12,641 nt of DNA from Spirochaetaceae bacterium (GCA_031268255.1 JAIRXO010000047.1:1-12641); one strand, 5' to 3'. Counted from the first letter of the stretch, positions 1 to 8,940 are shown. The notes: generated by a model not told the origin, from the sequence alone. A program made the numbers and translations.

Positions 1-2174
1 TGGGGGAGCCCGTCCCGGAGGTCTACCTGGGGCTCGGTGATTTCGTCAAGGCGCTCGTCGAGCAGGGCGGCGATACGGTCGGCCATGGCCTTGCCCTTTA
101 CCAGGTCATCGGTCCTGAGGACTATATCCACCGGATTGCCTGTACCCATGCCAAATCCCCCTCCGCCAAAGGCAAAGATAACTCCGGGGAATTCGTTAAA
201 GTGGGCCCGCATCTTGGTCTTGATATCGTCGGCTGAGTCTATGCGGTCCTCAAAATCCACCAGGTTGATGCGGAGGGAACCCTGATTGCTGGAACCGCTC
301 CCCATCATGCCGCCTGAGCCTGAGTTAAGCACGATGCGCTCATAACCCCGGACTTCCTCCTTTACGACAACTTCAAGCTGCTTGAGGACGGCCTCGGTTT
401 CCTGGAGGGGGGTTCCCATAGGCAGTGTGGCGTTGATAGTTACCGAGTCCTCCTGCTGGGCGGGCATAAATACCCAGCCTATAACAGGTATGAGGACTAT
501 ACTCCCCGCAAAAAGCGCCAGCAGGGTGAGAACCAGCACAAGTTTGTGCCTGAGTACCTTGTCCACGGCCCTGCGGTAGGCGTTATCCAGGCCGATAAGG
601 AATTTGCCGATCACCGCGTCAATGGGCGCGAGAGGGCCGGTCAGGGGCCGCTGCTTTCTGGTAACCAGCGGAAGGTAATGGCTGGAAAGCACCGGCACGA
701 GGAAGATGGCCACAAACAGGGAAGAGGTCAGGGAGATAACCACGGTAAATGCCAGGCCGGCGAACATTTCCCCCGCCATTTCGAGCAGGCCCTGAAACAT
801 AACCAGCGGGGCGAATACGCAGATAGTGGTCAGGGTTGACGCGACTATGGCGATAACCATCTCGGAAGTACCCAGCATGGCCGCGGCGGTAAGTTTCGCG
901 CCCTTTTCCCGGTAATGGTATATGTTCTCCAGTATGACGATGGACGCGTCAACCAGCATTCCGACACCCAGCACCAGGCCCGCGAGGGTCATAAGGTTCA
1001 GCGTCAGGCCCGCGAAGTACATAAGCATGATGGTAATGATGATGGAAATAGGGATGCTTATGCCTATAATCAGGGTAGGTTTGATGGACCTGAGGAAAAG
1101 AAAGAGTATGAGTATCGCAAGAACCGCCCCTGATACGGCTGTTGAGATGACCTGGTTGACCGAACTTTCAATCTGATCGGTGGTATTGAAAATCTCGGAA
1201 ATATGTATGTCCTGGGGAAGCTCACGGCTCATGCGGGTAAGCCTCTCCCTGAGATCCTTCGCGGTCTGAACCGAATTCTTGCCGCTTTGTTTCTGCACCA
1301 TCATCATTACCGCCGGCTGGCCGTTTACATAGACGGAACTGGTTTCGTCCCGGTATCCTTCAAATACATCGGCCAGGTCCCTGAGGTATACCTGCCTGGG
1401 CAGTTCGGGAACGCCCGAAACAACCTGGGGCGACTTATAGCTGATGACTGTATTCCGCATCTGCTCCAGGGAAGTATATTCGCCCATGGTGGTAAGCAGA
1501 TAGGAAATCCCGTTTTCGGTTATGGTCCCCGCGGCTACCTGCATATTCTGGCTTGCCAGGGTCTGCTGGAGCGAGCTTACCGTAAGGCCGTAGGCCTCAA
1601 GCCGGTTCTGGGGTATTTCGATCCGTATGATTTTCTCCCTGCCACCCATGGCCGAAGCCGTGGCCACGCCGGGGGTCTGCTCGATGCGGGGGACTATGGT
1701 ATCCTCTGTCAGTTCCCGCAGTTCCTCAGGATTCCGGTTGCCGGTTACCATAAGCCCCATAATGGGAATCATCGAAGGATCAAATTTAAAGATCATGGGC
1801 GAATCGGAACCTGTGGGCATATAGTTCCGCGTTCTTTCCAGCGCGTCACGAACCGAGTTTGAAGCATCGGCCAGGTCGGTTCCGTAGGTAAACTCCATGA
1901 TGACCATACTGGACCCTTTGGACGATGTGGAGTTTAACTGTTCGAGGCCCGAGGCGCTTGAGAGGGCCGCCTCCAGTACGCGGGTAACGGTACGTTCTAC
2001 TTCCTCGGGGCCCGCGCCGGAATAGCTCGTAACGACAACCAGGTAGGGAGGGTTGATCTCAGGGTAAAGATCAATGGGAAGGTTGACCAGGGCAAAGCCG
2101 CCCAGGGCTACCAAAAGGGCAAAAATAATGAATACGGTCGTCGGTCTGGAAACCGCCGCTTTGGCAAAACTCAT
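1..2174 (-). CDS. RND-family efflux pump, inner-membrane subunit (AcrB/HAE1-like), C-terminal part beyond the window
   Basis: Proton-driven inner-membrane transporter that takes drugs or lipophilic compounds from the membrane or periplasm and passes them to a TolC-type channel. The reading frame has no stop before base 1, so 724 codons are visible of the roughly 1,040 usual for the family. It opens MSFAKAAVSRPTTVF followed by a first membrane helix (about residues 14-32), then a porter domain (LPIDLYPEINPPYLVV, SYSGAGPEEVE). A block of membrane helices spans about residues 335-490, then a second membrane helix precedes the second periplasmic loop with a glycine-rich stretch (FAFGGGGFGMGTGNP). 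The helix-4 proton-relay motif reads GVGMLVDASIVILENI. Asp409 aligns with AcrB Asp407, while the second relay Asp is replaced by Ala. The ATG is preceded by GGGAGG (2180-2185) and lies 11 bases after the adaptor stop. Substrate cannot be told from sequence. Family call certain; drug role inferred. Confidence 0.95.
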   Translation of the reverse strand, partial: MSFAKAAVSRPTTVFIIFALLVALGGFALVNLPIDLYPEINPPYLVVVTSYSGAGPEEVERTVTRVLEAALSSASGLEQLNSTSSKGSSMVIMEFTYGTDLADASNSVRDALERTRNYMPTGSDSPMIFKFDPSMIPIMGLMVTGNRNPEELRELTEDTIVPRIEQTPGVATASAMGGREKIIRIEIPQNRLEAYGLTVSSLQQTLASQNMQVAAGTITENGISYLLTTMGEYTSLEQMRNTVISYKSPQVVSGVPELPRQVYLRDLADVFEGYRDETSSVYVNGQPAVMMMVQKQSGKNSVQTAKDLRERLTRMSRELPQDIHISEIFNTTDQIESSVNQVISTAVSGAVLAILILFLFLRSIKPTLIIGISIPISIIITIMLMYFAGLTLNLMTLAGLVLGVGMLVDASIVILENIYHYREKGAKLTAAAMLGTSEMVIAIVASTLTTICVFAPLVMFQGLLEMAGEMFAGLAFTVVISLTSSLFVAIFLVPVLSSHYLPLVTRKQRPLTGPLAPIDAVIGKFLIGLDNAYRRAVDKVLRHKLVLVLTLLALFAGSIVLIPVIGWVFMPAQQEDSVTINATLPMGTPLQETEAVLKQLEVVVKEEVRGYERIVLNSGSGGMMGSGSSNQGSLRINLVDFEDRIDSADDIKTKMRAHFNEFPGVIFAFGGGGFGMGTGNPVDIVLRTDDLVKGKAMADRIAALLDERLDEITEPQVDLRDGLP

Positions 2175-2185
2175 GGAGACCTCCC

Positions 2186-3166
2186 TTACTGAACAGACAG
2201 GGCCGGAACCCTGTCGATGACATTGACCCGGGCGCCATCCTCCAGGAGGCTCTGCCCCCGGATGATTATTTCGCTGTCCGGCACGAGGCCCTGCTGTACT
2301 TCGAGCACATTATCAATGAGTATGCCCGGTGTTATGACGGTTCTCCGGGCCAGAAGAAAAGCCGGGTCCGCCGGATCGGTCTCTACGGTAAAGACATAAC
2401 TTTCGCCGAAACGCTGTATCATGGCCGGGGCGGGAATCTTGACAATGTTCGCCTTTTGTTCGGTGATGACCCTTACCTTGGCAAACATACCGGCCTTGAG
2501 TCTTGAGCCGGGATTGTCAACATTGATTCTGACTTCCATGGTTCTGGACGAAGGATCAAGGACAGGGCTTATCTCGCTTATGCTGCCCCGGAAAACCTCT
2601 CCGGGCCAGGCGTCAAGGGTGATCTCGCAGGGCAGGCTCATGGCTATTTTTGAAATAAAACGCTCCGCCACATAGAGCCTGATTTCGAGGCCGCTGGCGG
2701 CGGCGCTGCCGCCAGAAATACGGGCAAGGGGAACCGACTGGCTTATCGTCATGCCCACCTGGGCGGGAAGGCTTACTATGGTTCCCGTAAGGGGAGACCT
2801 GACTATGCCGGGGAGGTAGTTCATGCCCGGCCTTGAGGGGTCAACCTCGGCGATGGGCGCTCCCTTGACGATGTGGTCGCCTACGGCAACCATGAGGCGG
2901 GTGATCTTGCCCGCCGCGTCCGAATAGGCGTCAACGGTGGAACCGGCCACAATATCCCCCGAGAGGGGAAGGTAGTCACTGATCTGCCCCCGGACGGCGG
3001 TTGTGGTATTGACCGCAAAGACCGGAACAGCCGGGGCCGCCGCCGCGGCATCTTTGTCTTTATTCCACAGGGACTTTATTTGATCGCAGCCGGAAAACAC
3101 GGCCAGCACGCAGAGTAGTATAGCGCCGGCGGCCAGGGTTCTTTGAATTGAATGTTTTACTTTCAT
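2186..3166 (-). CDS. RND periplasmic adaptor lipoprotein lacking the alpha-hairpin (BesA-like membrane fusion protein)
   Basis: Adaptor that links the RND pump to the outer-membrane channel in the periplasm. The 326-residue product starts with a lipoprotein signal (basic N-terminus, hydrophobic core, then VFSGC with Cys27 as lipidation site). Asp28 at +2 would favour inner-membrane retention by the E. coli rule. After a linker rich in Lys, Asp and Ala come the first lipoyl half (about 78-108, GDHIVKGAPIAEVD) and the second (about 121-150, VRSPLTGTIVSLPAQVG). Beta-barrel (DPSSRTMEVRINVDNPG, LKAGMFAKV) and membrane-proximal domains follow. Only about 12 residues join the two lipoyl halves, where AcrA-type proteins carry a long coiled-coil hairpin. 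Borrelia BesA is known to lack that hairpin. The ATG overlaps the channel gene's TAA (TAATG), implying translational coupling, and AAGGAAG (3173-3179) serves as ribosome site. Confidence 0.93.
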   Translation of the reverse strand: MKVKHSIQRTLAAGAILLCVLAVFSGCDQIKSLWNKDKDAAAAAPAVPVFAVNTTTAVRGQISDYLPLSGDIVAGSTVDAYSDAAGKITRLMVAVGDHIVKGAPIAEVDPSRPGMNYLPGIVRSPLTGTIVSLPAQVGMTISQSVPLARISGGSAAASGLEIRLYVAERFISKIAMSLPCEITLDAWPGEVFRGSISEISPVLDPSSRTMEVRINVDNPGSRLKAGMFAKVRVITEQKANIVKIPAPAMIQRFGESYVFTVETDPADPAFLLARRTVITPGILIDNVLEVQQGLVPDSEIIIRGQSLLEDGARVNVIDRVPALSVQ

Positions 3167-4542
3167 TATTCGCTTCCTTTGGAACTAAGGGTTCCGAAAG
3201 GGACCCCTATGGCGTATTCAAGATCAATAAGACCTATACGGTAATTAAAATTCTGCTCCAGCATCTGGAGCCGCGCCTGGTGCAGGGCAAGTTCGGCGTT
3301 CTGCACTTCGATAAGGTCCTGCAGTCCGGCGCGGTAGGCTTCTTCGGTAAGGCGGTAGGCCTGCTCGGCCATTGCTATGGTAAGGCTCTGGGCTTCGGCG
3401 CTGGTTCTGGTCCTTTCCAGAGAAAGAACCGTATTGTAAATTTCAATCTCGGACCCCTGAATCATCCGGGCAAGATTGATGGAGGTACTCCTCAGGCTGT
3501 CGTCCAGGTCCTTTATGCCCTGGTAATCGGCGCTGAAGGGAAAAAGGCTGTGCAGCCTGAGACCCAGGGTTATGGTCAGGCTCCCTGAACGCGCCCAGTT
3601 ATCCATATCGCTAAACCAGCCTGTCTGCCAGGGGTCCTGTATAAAGGCCCTGGTCGTGTCCCAACCGAGACTCAAGGTGGGGGTAAGGTTCGCGTAACGC
3701 AGCCCCCGGCGCTGGCTTTCCAGAACCAGTATACTCTGCTTCAGGGCAAGAATATCAGGCTTTCCCGACGCGGCTTTGGCTATAAGCCCGGCCACATCAA
3801 GGGGGATAAACTCAGGCTCATCTTCAAGAGAAGTGAATTCAAACTGGGTGTTATACGCAAGGCCCATCGTCATGGCAAAATTGGCCATGGCCATTTTAAG
3901 GCCGTTTTCCGCCTGGTCAATGACGGGCCTGAGATTTTCCCTTGAGACCTGGGCCTGGAGCAGGGAAAGTTCGGGGGCAAGTCCCGCCTGGTAATTGTCC
4001 CTGGCCATAGTTACCCGCCTGTCGGCGTTGGTAAAATTTTCCCGGCTCAGTTTGACGCTCTCTTCGGCAAGGAGTATACGGTAATAGGCCTGGCGCACGT
4101 CCCTTTCAAGCTGGACCCGGGCCGCTTCGTAGGAAATGAGCCCCCGCTCATAATCAAGCCTCAGGGTACGCATACCCTCAAACTTGGCAAGGCTGAGGTC
4201 AAGCTGGGCCTGAAGCCTCCCCGCGACATGCCACTGGGACGGATTGGGGTTGATTATGCTTGCCGCCGCCAGCTCATTGTCCCGTGTCAGGATACCCGCG
4301 GCGGTAACGCCGGGAATAAAGCGGTTCCAGGACAAATCGGTTTTACGCTTCGCGCCCTCGACGCCGATACGGGAATCCTCAAGGCCGAGATTGTTCCTCA
4401 GCGCCAGGTTTACCGCCTCGTCGGGACTGAGACGCATCACCGGCCTCTGCCCGCTTTCCTGTGCAAAGATTCCCCAGGGAAGAAAAAACACCAGCGCGCC
4501 CACAAGGAGCCGCGCGGCCCTGCCGTATTTTTTTTTGTTCAT
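3166..4542 (-). CDS. TolC-family outer-membrane efflux channel (BesC-like)
   Basis: Outer-membrane channel with a periplasmic alpha-helical barrel, the exit duct of the tripartite pump encoded with the two following genes. The 458-residue product has a signal peptide (MNKKKYGRAARLL, hydrophobic core, likely cleavage after Ala27 in IFA-QESG). It shows the two internally repeated halves of the OEP family: long heptad-like helices at about 120-215 (YEAARVQLERDVRQAYYRI) and about 340-440 (AYRAGLQDLIEVQNAELAL), with beta segments such as LTPTLSLGWD between. It starts 80 bases after the tetR stop with a strong TAGGAG (4549-4554), so it may be read with tetR or from its own promoter. Codons 3-5 form a run of nine A, a possible slippage site inside the signal peptide. 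Family call firm; partner assignment follows from the operon. Confidence 0.93.
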   Translation of the reverse strand: MNKKKYGRAARLLVGALVFFLPWGIFAQESGQRPVMRLSPDEAVNLALRNNLGLEDSRIGVEGAKRKTDLSWNRFIPGVTAAGILTRDNELAAASIINPNPSQWHVAGRLQAQLDLSLAKFEGMRTLRLDYERGLISYEAARVQLERDVRQAYYRILLAEESVKLSRENFTNADRRVTMARDNYQAGLAPELSLLQAQVSRENLRPVIDQAENGLKMAMANFAMTMGLAYNTQFEFTSLEDEPEFIPLDVAGLIAKAASGKPDILALKQSILVLESQRRGLRYANLTPTLSLGWDTTRAFIQDPWQTGWFSDMDNWARSGSLTITLGLRLHSLFPFSADYQGIKDLDDSLRSTSINLARMIQGSEIEIYNTVLSLERTRTSAEAQSLTIAMAEQAYRLTEEAYRAGLQDLIEVQNAELALHQARLQMLEQNFNYRIGLIDLEYAIGVPFGTLSSKGSE

Positions 4543-4607
4543 AGAACACTCCTAACAGGCCCGCATCGCGCGCGGCCCGTTACGGCTTCCTGCCGTCATT
4601 TGTAAAA

Positions 4608-4636
4608 TATATTGTAACCGGCTCACAAGCCGTCAA
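4608..4636 (-). promoter_or_regulatory. Possible promoter for the tolC-adaptor-pump genes
   Basis: On the minus strand TTGACG (4636-4631) lies 17 bases before AATATA (4613-4608), or 19 bases before TATATT (4611-4606), in an A/T-rich patch between tetR and tolC. The -35 sits within the last codons of tetR. This would let the pump be expressed apart from tetR. A short stem (CGGCT-TGTG-AGCCG) spans the tetR stop but has no following T run. The match is weak and cotranscription with tetR is equally possible. Confidence 0.3.
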
Positions 4637-5822
4637 TACCTAACGCTATAAATCTGAATACCTTTCTAAACATCCTGTCGGGGGGGGGGGGGCGCCTTTT
4701 GCCGCGTCCTGAGACCGGAGAATGTACCAGAGTATTGATAATCAGAAACAAAGTCCAATAGAACACCCAATTGGGGAAAACGTCCTTGTCATGCCGAACC
4801 ACCAGGGGTATGCCCGAAAAAGCCGCAAGCATATCATAGGGCGGCATAATGCCAAGTTCTATCCTCCTGGTCTTTATCCAATCCATGGTAACCAGTATTT
4901 CGGGCCGGGAGCGGAGGTAATCAGCCGTCGCGAGCAGGCCAAGGTAGAACTTCTCAACGGATTTCCGGCCCCGCTCCATGCTTGCCCGGATATACCTGTT
5001 TAGACGGTCAAATTCAAGCATGAAGAGCTGGGCCAGCATATCCTGCCTGTTCTTGAAATGGGAATACAGGCTGCTTTTGGAAAGTCCTGACCGGCGGGCA
5101 ACCATATCCATGGAAGTGTTCCAGGGCCCTTCTTCGGCTACCACGCCCGCCACTGCTTTAAGCAGTCCCTCATCGGCTTCTCCTTTGAACATGGTCCGGG
5201 GCAGGAGGGATTCGAGGGCGTCAAAATCCATGGCATCCACAGCACATTTATTAAACCCCAGACCACGGAAGATTTTTTTCTCGATATAGGCGGTAAATTC
5301 TTTTATCTGCTTTTCGGAAAATTCCGTGTCTATACCCGCGCACTGGTCCTTGAGAAAGGCGGCGATAAAAAAGCCCTCGGCAGCCAGGGCAAGGTGCAGG
5401 AGGTAGGGATACCCGCCCCTGCCCTCCAGCGCCTCAAGACGGGTTATATCAATTCCCCGTTTGCGGAATTCTTCCAGTAAATTATAAGACCTGCTGTCTC
5501 CGGGCCGCTGCATCAGGGAAAAGATAAAAATATATCTATTATGGAAATTAAAACCGGCTATGGCCCTGACCAATACGCGCAGCCCCTGGACAAGATTCCT
5601 TGTCTTTAGGGCTGTTTCAACATAGGGCTTGATATAGACGCCGTAGGTATCAAGATAATACGCGCACATGGCGTCAAAAAGCGCCTTTTTGCTGGGAAAG
5701 TGACGGTACAACGCGGGTTTGGTTACTCCCAGTTCGGCGGCAAGTTCGGTGAGGCTTGTTGTCCTGTAAAAAGTCCGGCCCCATACGGTAAACGCCGCTT
5801 TTACTATTTCCATTTTATTCAT
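4623..5822 (-). CDS. Tandem (two-unit) TetR-family transcriptional regulator
   Basis: Likely ligand-responsive repressor of itself and the downstream efflux genes. At 399 residues it is about twice the usual TetR length and holds two full N-terminal-type DNA-binding domains. HTH 1 is at about 24-43 (LTELAAELGVTKPALYRHF) and HTH 2 at about 237-256 (SMDMVARRSGLSKSSLYSHF), each followed by a helical region of roughly 150 residues that would be the ligand and dimer domain. The two units share the TetR signature (LxxLA/VA, K-x-x-LY-x-HF) but differ elsewhere, so this looks like an old fusion or duplication. Four prolines (378-381) come from a C13 run near the end. No good Shine-Dalgarno precedes the ATG at 5822. 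Met4 (5813) is an alternative start, which would suit a leaderless transcript from CATAAT (5826-5821). A near-perfect palindrome touches the start codon, suggesting autoregulation. Ligand unknown. Confidence 0.9.
   Translation of the reverse strand: MNKMEIVKAAFTVWGRTFYRTTSLTELAAELGVTKPALYRHFPSKKALFDAMCAYYLDTYGVYIKPYVETALKTRNLVQGLRVLVRAIAGFNFHNRYIFIFSLMQRPGDSRSYNLLEEFRKRGIDITRLEALEGRGGYPYLLHLALAAEGFFIAAFLKDQCAGIDTEFSEKQIKEFTAYIEKKIFRGLGFNKCAVDAMDFDALESLLPRTMFKGEADEGLLKAVAGVVAEEGPWNTSMDMVARRSGLSKSSLYSHFKNRQDMLAQLFMLEFDRLNRYIRASMERGRKSVEKFYLGLLATADYLRSRPEILVTMDWIKTRRIELGIMPPYDMLAAFSGIPLVVRHDKDVFPNWVFYWTLFLIINTLVHSPVSGRGKRRPPPPDRMFRKVFRFIALGIDGL
4680..4692. repeat. Homopolymer run of 13 G (13 C in tetR sense)
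   Basis: The run lies in codons 377-381 of the tandem TetR gene. One extra C would end the protein after four new residues (RQDV), and one lost C would end it after ten (TGCLERYSDL). Either change replaces the last 18 residues, which look like the final helix (MFRKVFRFIALGIDGL). Such runs slip readily in replication and are also error-prone in sequencing, so the length shown here may be a variant or an error. Confidence 0.9.
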
Positions 5823-5848
5823 TATGTTACCGACCGGTCGTTAACATA
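5823..5848. promoter_or_regulatory. Candidate TetR operator: 26-bp palindrome, one mismatched pair
   Basis: Bases pair symmetrically about 5835/5836. Twelve of thirteen pairs match, the exception being 5830/5841. The core CGACCGGTCG is perfect, flanked by TATGTTAC on one side and TTAACATA on the other. It touches the tetR start codon and overlaps a possible -10 element, a placement typical of autoregulated TetR genes. Length and symmetry suit a TetR dimer or, here, a two-headed single chain. No second copy was seen before tolC. Confidence 0.75.
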
Positions 5849-5871
5849 CTATATAAATAAAATATATGCAA
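5843..5871 (-). promoter_or_regulatory. Possible tetR promoter overlapping the operator
   Basis: TTGCAT (5871-5866) and TATGTT (5848-5843) are separated by 17 bases in a very A/T-rich stretch, and the -10 forms one arm of the palindrome. An alternative is CATAAT (5826-5821), seven bases before Met4, which would put the palindrome between -35 and -10. Both match only in part. Between here and the guaA stop there is just a poor stem followed by two T5 runs, a weak terminator at best. Confidence 0.35.
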
Positions 5872-5929
5872 GGGTAGTTACAGAAAACAGACCTCAAAAA
5901 GAACAAAAATCAGTAATGCCGCAATGCCA

Positions 5930-7618
5930 CTATTCCCACTCTATAGTGGCAGGGGGCTTGCTTGATACATCGTAAGTAACCCTGCCTATGTCTTTAACGC
6001 TGTTGGTAATACGGGTGGAAATTTCGAGAATATCCCTGGTCTGGAAGGGATACACGTCGGCTGTCATGCCGTCGGCGCTGGTGATGGCGCGGAGGGCGAG
6101 CACCCAGCCGTATTTGCGGACATCGCCGGCCACGCCTACGGAACGTATGGGAAGAAGCACGGCAAAGGCCTGCCAAATTTCGTCATAGAGCCTTTTCCCC
6201 TCAGGACTGCGGCGTTTTTTCAGTTCTTCGATAAAGACGGCGTCGGCCTCCCTGAGTATGTCGCACTTTTCCCTGGTAACTTCGCCGAGTATGCGTACCG
6301 CCAACCCCGGACCGGGGAAGGGATGCCGGCATATCACTTCTTCCTCCAGGGAAAGGATGCGGCCAAGGCGCCGTACCTCGTCTTTGTACAGCCTGTCCAA
6401 AGGCTCTATGATGCGGCCAGCCCTGCGTTTGGCGTCAACCAGCGGGCTGCCTACATTATGGTGGCTTTTTATGAGATGGGCTTTTTTGCCTACGCCCTTG
6501 CCGCTTTCGATAAGGTCGGTATAGAGGGTTCCCTGAGCAAGAAAGTATGAATCAGGAAGGCCCAGGCGGGCAAGTTCCCTTTCCTGTATGGTGATAAAAA
6601 GATCGCCTATGGCCTTGCGTTTTGCCTCGGGATCATCGAGCCCCGCAAGAGCGAGGAGGAATTCTTTTTCGCAGTATACAATATGAAGATGCTTCGCGCC
6701 GAGTTTTTCCAGTGCCGTCCTGACCGTTCCGGTCTCGTCCTTGCGCATGAGCCCGGTGTCCATATACATCAGATGCACCTTGTCTGGGTCCAGGGTCTCA
6801 AGGAGCAGGGCACCGGCCACGGTGGAATCAACGCCCCCCGATATGAGGAGGAGTACCGGCGCCGCACCCACCCGGTCCTTGAGGGACGTGCGGACTTCTT
6901 CTATATATTGCTCCCTGGTCCACTGGGCTTTGCATCCCGCGGCTCCAAAGACAAAGGCGGCAAGTATTTCCCTGCCCCGCTCACAGTGGGTAACTTCGGG
7001 GTGGAACTGCAGGCCGAACCAGGCTTCTTTTTCGTGGATGATAACCGCGGGATAGCCGGTTTCGCTGCTTCCCGCCTCGATAAAACCCGGAGCAAGGCGG
7101 GTCAGGGTGTCGCCGTGGCTCATCCAGGCGGTAAAATGAAACGGGGCCGAAACGCCGGATGAAAAACGGGCGCCGCCTTTTATGGCCTCGAGGGAAAGGG
7201 CGGGGTCAAATCCGGCGAGAAAGCCCGCCAGGGCATCGTTACGCGCAATACCCTCCGGGCCGGCGGTCTCCGCGCCTATGGTTACGCCTATGCGGCCATA
7301 TTCCATTTTGGGAAGGGGCTCCACTTTTCCGCCGTGGTCATAATTCATGCGCTGGAGGCCGTAGCAGATACCCAGCAGGGGGAGGCCGAGGCTGTAGATT
7401 TTTTTGTCCGGCCCGTCTCCTGAGGAAGCGTAGACCGATTCGGGAGAACCTGAGAGTATCAGGGCCCTGGTCCCTTCAAATACAGGCCCGGAAAGAAATT
7501 CGGGGGTAAAGGGAGTGTCGCCGCTTATGATTTCGGTGTAGACACCCAGGTCCCGTATACGCCTCCCTATAAGCTGGGTAGTCTGGCTTCCGTAATCCAA
7601 AATCAAAATCTTGTCCAC
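5930..7618 (-). CDS. guaA: GMP synthase (glutamine-hydrolysing)
   Basis: Cytosolic enzyme that converts XMP to GMP using ATP and the amide nitrogen of glutamine, the last step of GMP synthesis. The N-terminal class I amidotransferase domain shows DYGSQ (8-12), the nucleophile Cys85 in GICYGLQ and the His206/Glu208 pair in QFHPE. The ATP-pyrophosphatase domain has the P-loop SGGVDS (260-265), followed by the dimerisation domain ending in the family's IEWE. GTG at 7618 is chosen because it places VDKILILDYGSQ at the N-terminus and has GGAGA just upstream. An in-frame ATG at 7684 would add 22 unrelated residues and overlap purA. At 562 residues it is about 35-40 longer than E. coli GuaA (525), largely through extra sequence at about 112-164, before WMSHGD. 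It lies 19 bases after purA, so the two are probably one transcript. Confidence 0.97.
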   Translation of the reverse strand: MDKILILDYGSQTTQLIGRRIRDLGVYTEIISGDTPFTPEFLSGPVFEGTRALILSGSPESVYASSGDGPDKKIYSLGLPLLGICYGLQRMNYDHGGKVEPLPKMEYGRIGVTIGAETAGPEGIARNDALAGFLAGFDPALSLEAIKGGARFSSGVSAPFHFTAWMSHGDTLTRLAPGFIEAGSSETGYPAVIIHEKEAWFGLQFHPEVTHCERGREILAAFVFGAAGCKAQWTREQYIEEVRTSLKDRVGAAPVLLLISGGVDSTVAGALLLETLDPDKVHLMYMDTGLMRKDETGTVRTALEKLGAKHLHIVYCEKEFLLALAGLDDPEAKRKAIGDLFITIQERELARLGLPDSYFLAQGTLYTDLIESGKGVGKKAHLIKSHHNVGSPLVDAKRRAGRIIEPLDRLYKDEVRRLGRILSLEEEVICRHPFPGPGLAVRILGEVTREKCDILREADAVFIEELKKRRSPEGKRLYDEIWQAFAVLLPIRSVGVAGDVRKYGWVLALRAITSADGMTADVYPFQTRDILEISTRITNSVKDIGRVTYDVSSKPPATIEWE

Positions 7619-7623
7619 AGCGG

Positions 7624-7628
7624 TCTCC
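7624..7628 (-). promoter_or_regulatory. Ribosome binding site of guaA
   Basis: GGAGA on the minus strand, five bases before the GTG at 7618, inside the 19-base purA-guaA gap. It decides the GTG start against the upstream ATG at 7684. Confidence 0.7.
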
Positions 7629-7637
7629 AGACAGGCG

Positions 7638-8864
<1,227 letters not shown>

Positions 8865-8870
8865 ACTATG

Positions 8871-8899
8871 ATGATATACGGAAAAAAGTATGAATTCAA
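8871..8899 (-). promoter_or_regulatory. purA promoter, predicted leaderless
   Basis: TTGAAT (8899-8894), 17-base spacer, TATCAT (8876-8871), then CATAGT and the purA ATG. The A of ATG lies seven bases past the -10, at the normal distance for a transcription start. No Shine-Dalgarno is present. Confidence 0.6.
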
Positions 8900-8911
8900 T
8901 AGCGCGCTTAC

Positions 8912-8940
8912 TTCCAAAGGGATGCCCCTTAGGGTATAAT
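8912..8940 (+). promoter_or_regulatory. lysS promoter, predicted leaderless
   Basis: A perfect TATAAT (8935-8940) is followed by only GCTTTTTT before the ATG at 8949, so transcription should begin at or within about two bases of the start codon. The -35 is weak (TTCCAA, 8912-8917, spacing 17). It lies back to back with the purA promoter in an 84-bp gap. Confidence 0.6.

Noticed and set aside
1203..1862. 219-codon plus-strand frame over the RND pump gene
   Set aside because: Antisense to a continuous, family-matching RND protein; low-complexity composition with no domain.
4563..4600. GC-rich stretch and ACGGC-AGGAA-GCCGT stem before tolC as a terminator or attenuator
   Set aside because: The stem is only five base pairs with no following T run; too weak to call.
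6683..7162. 159-codon plus-strand frame inside guaA
   Set aside because: Shadow of the GuaA reading frame; no ribosome site or motif.
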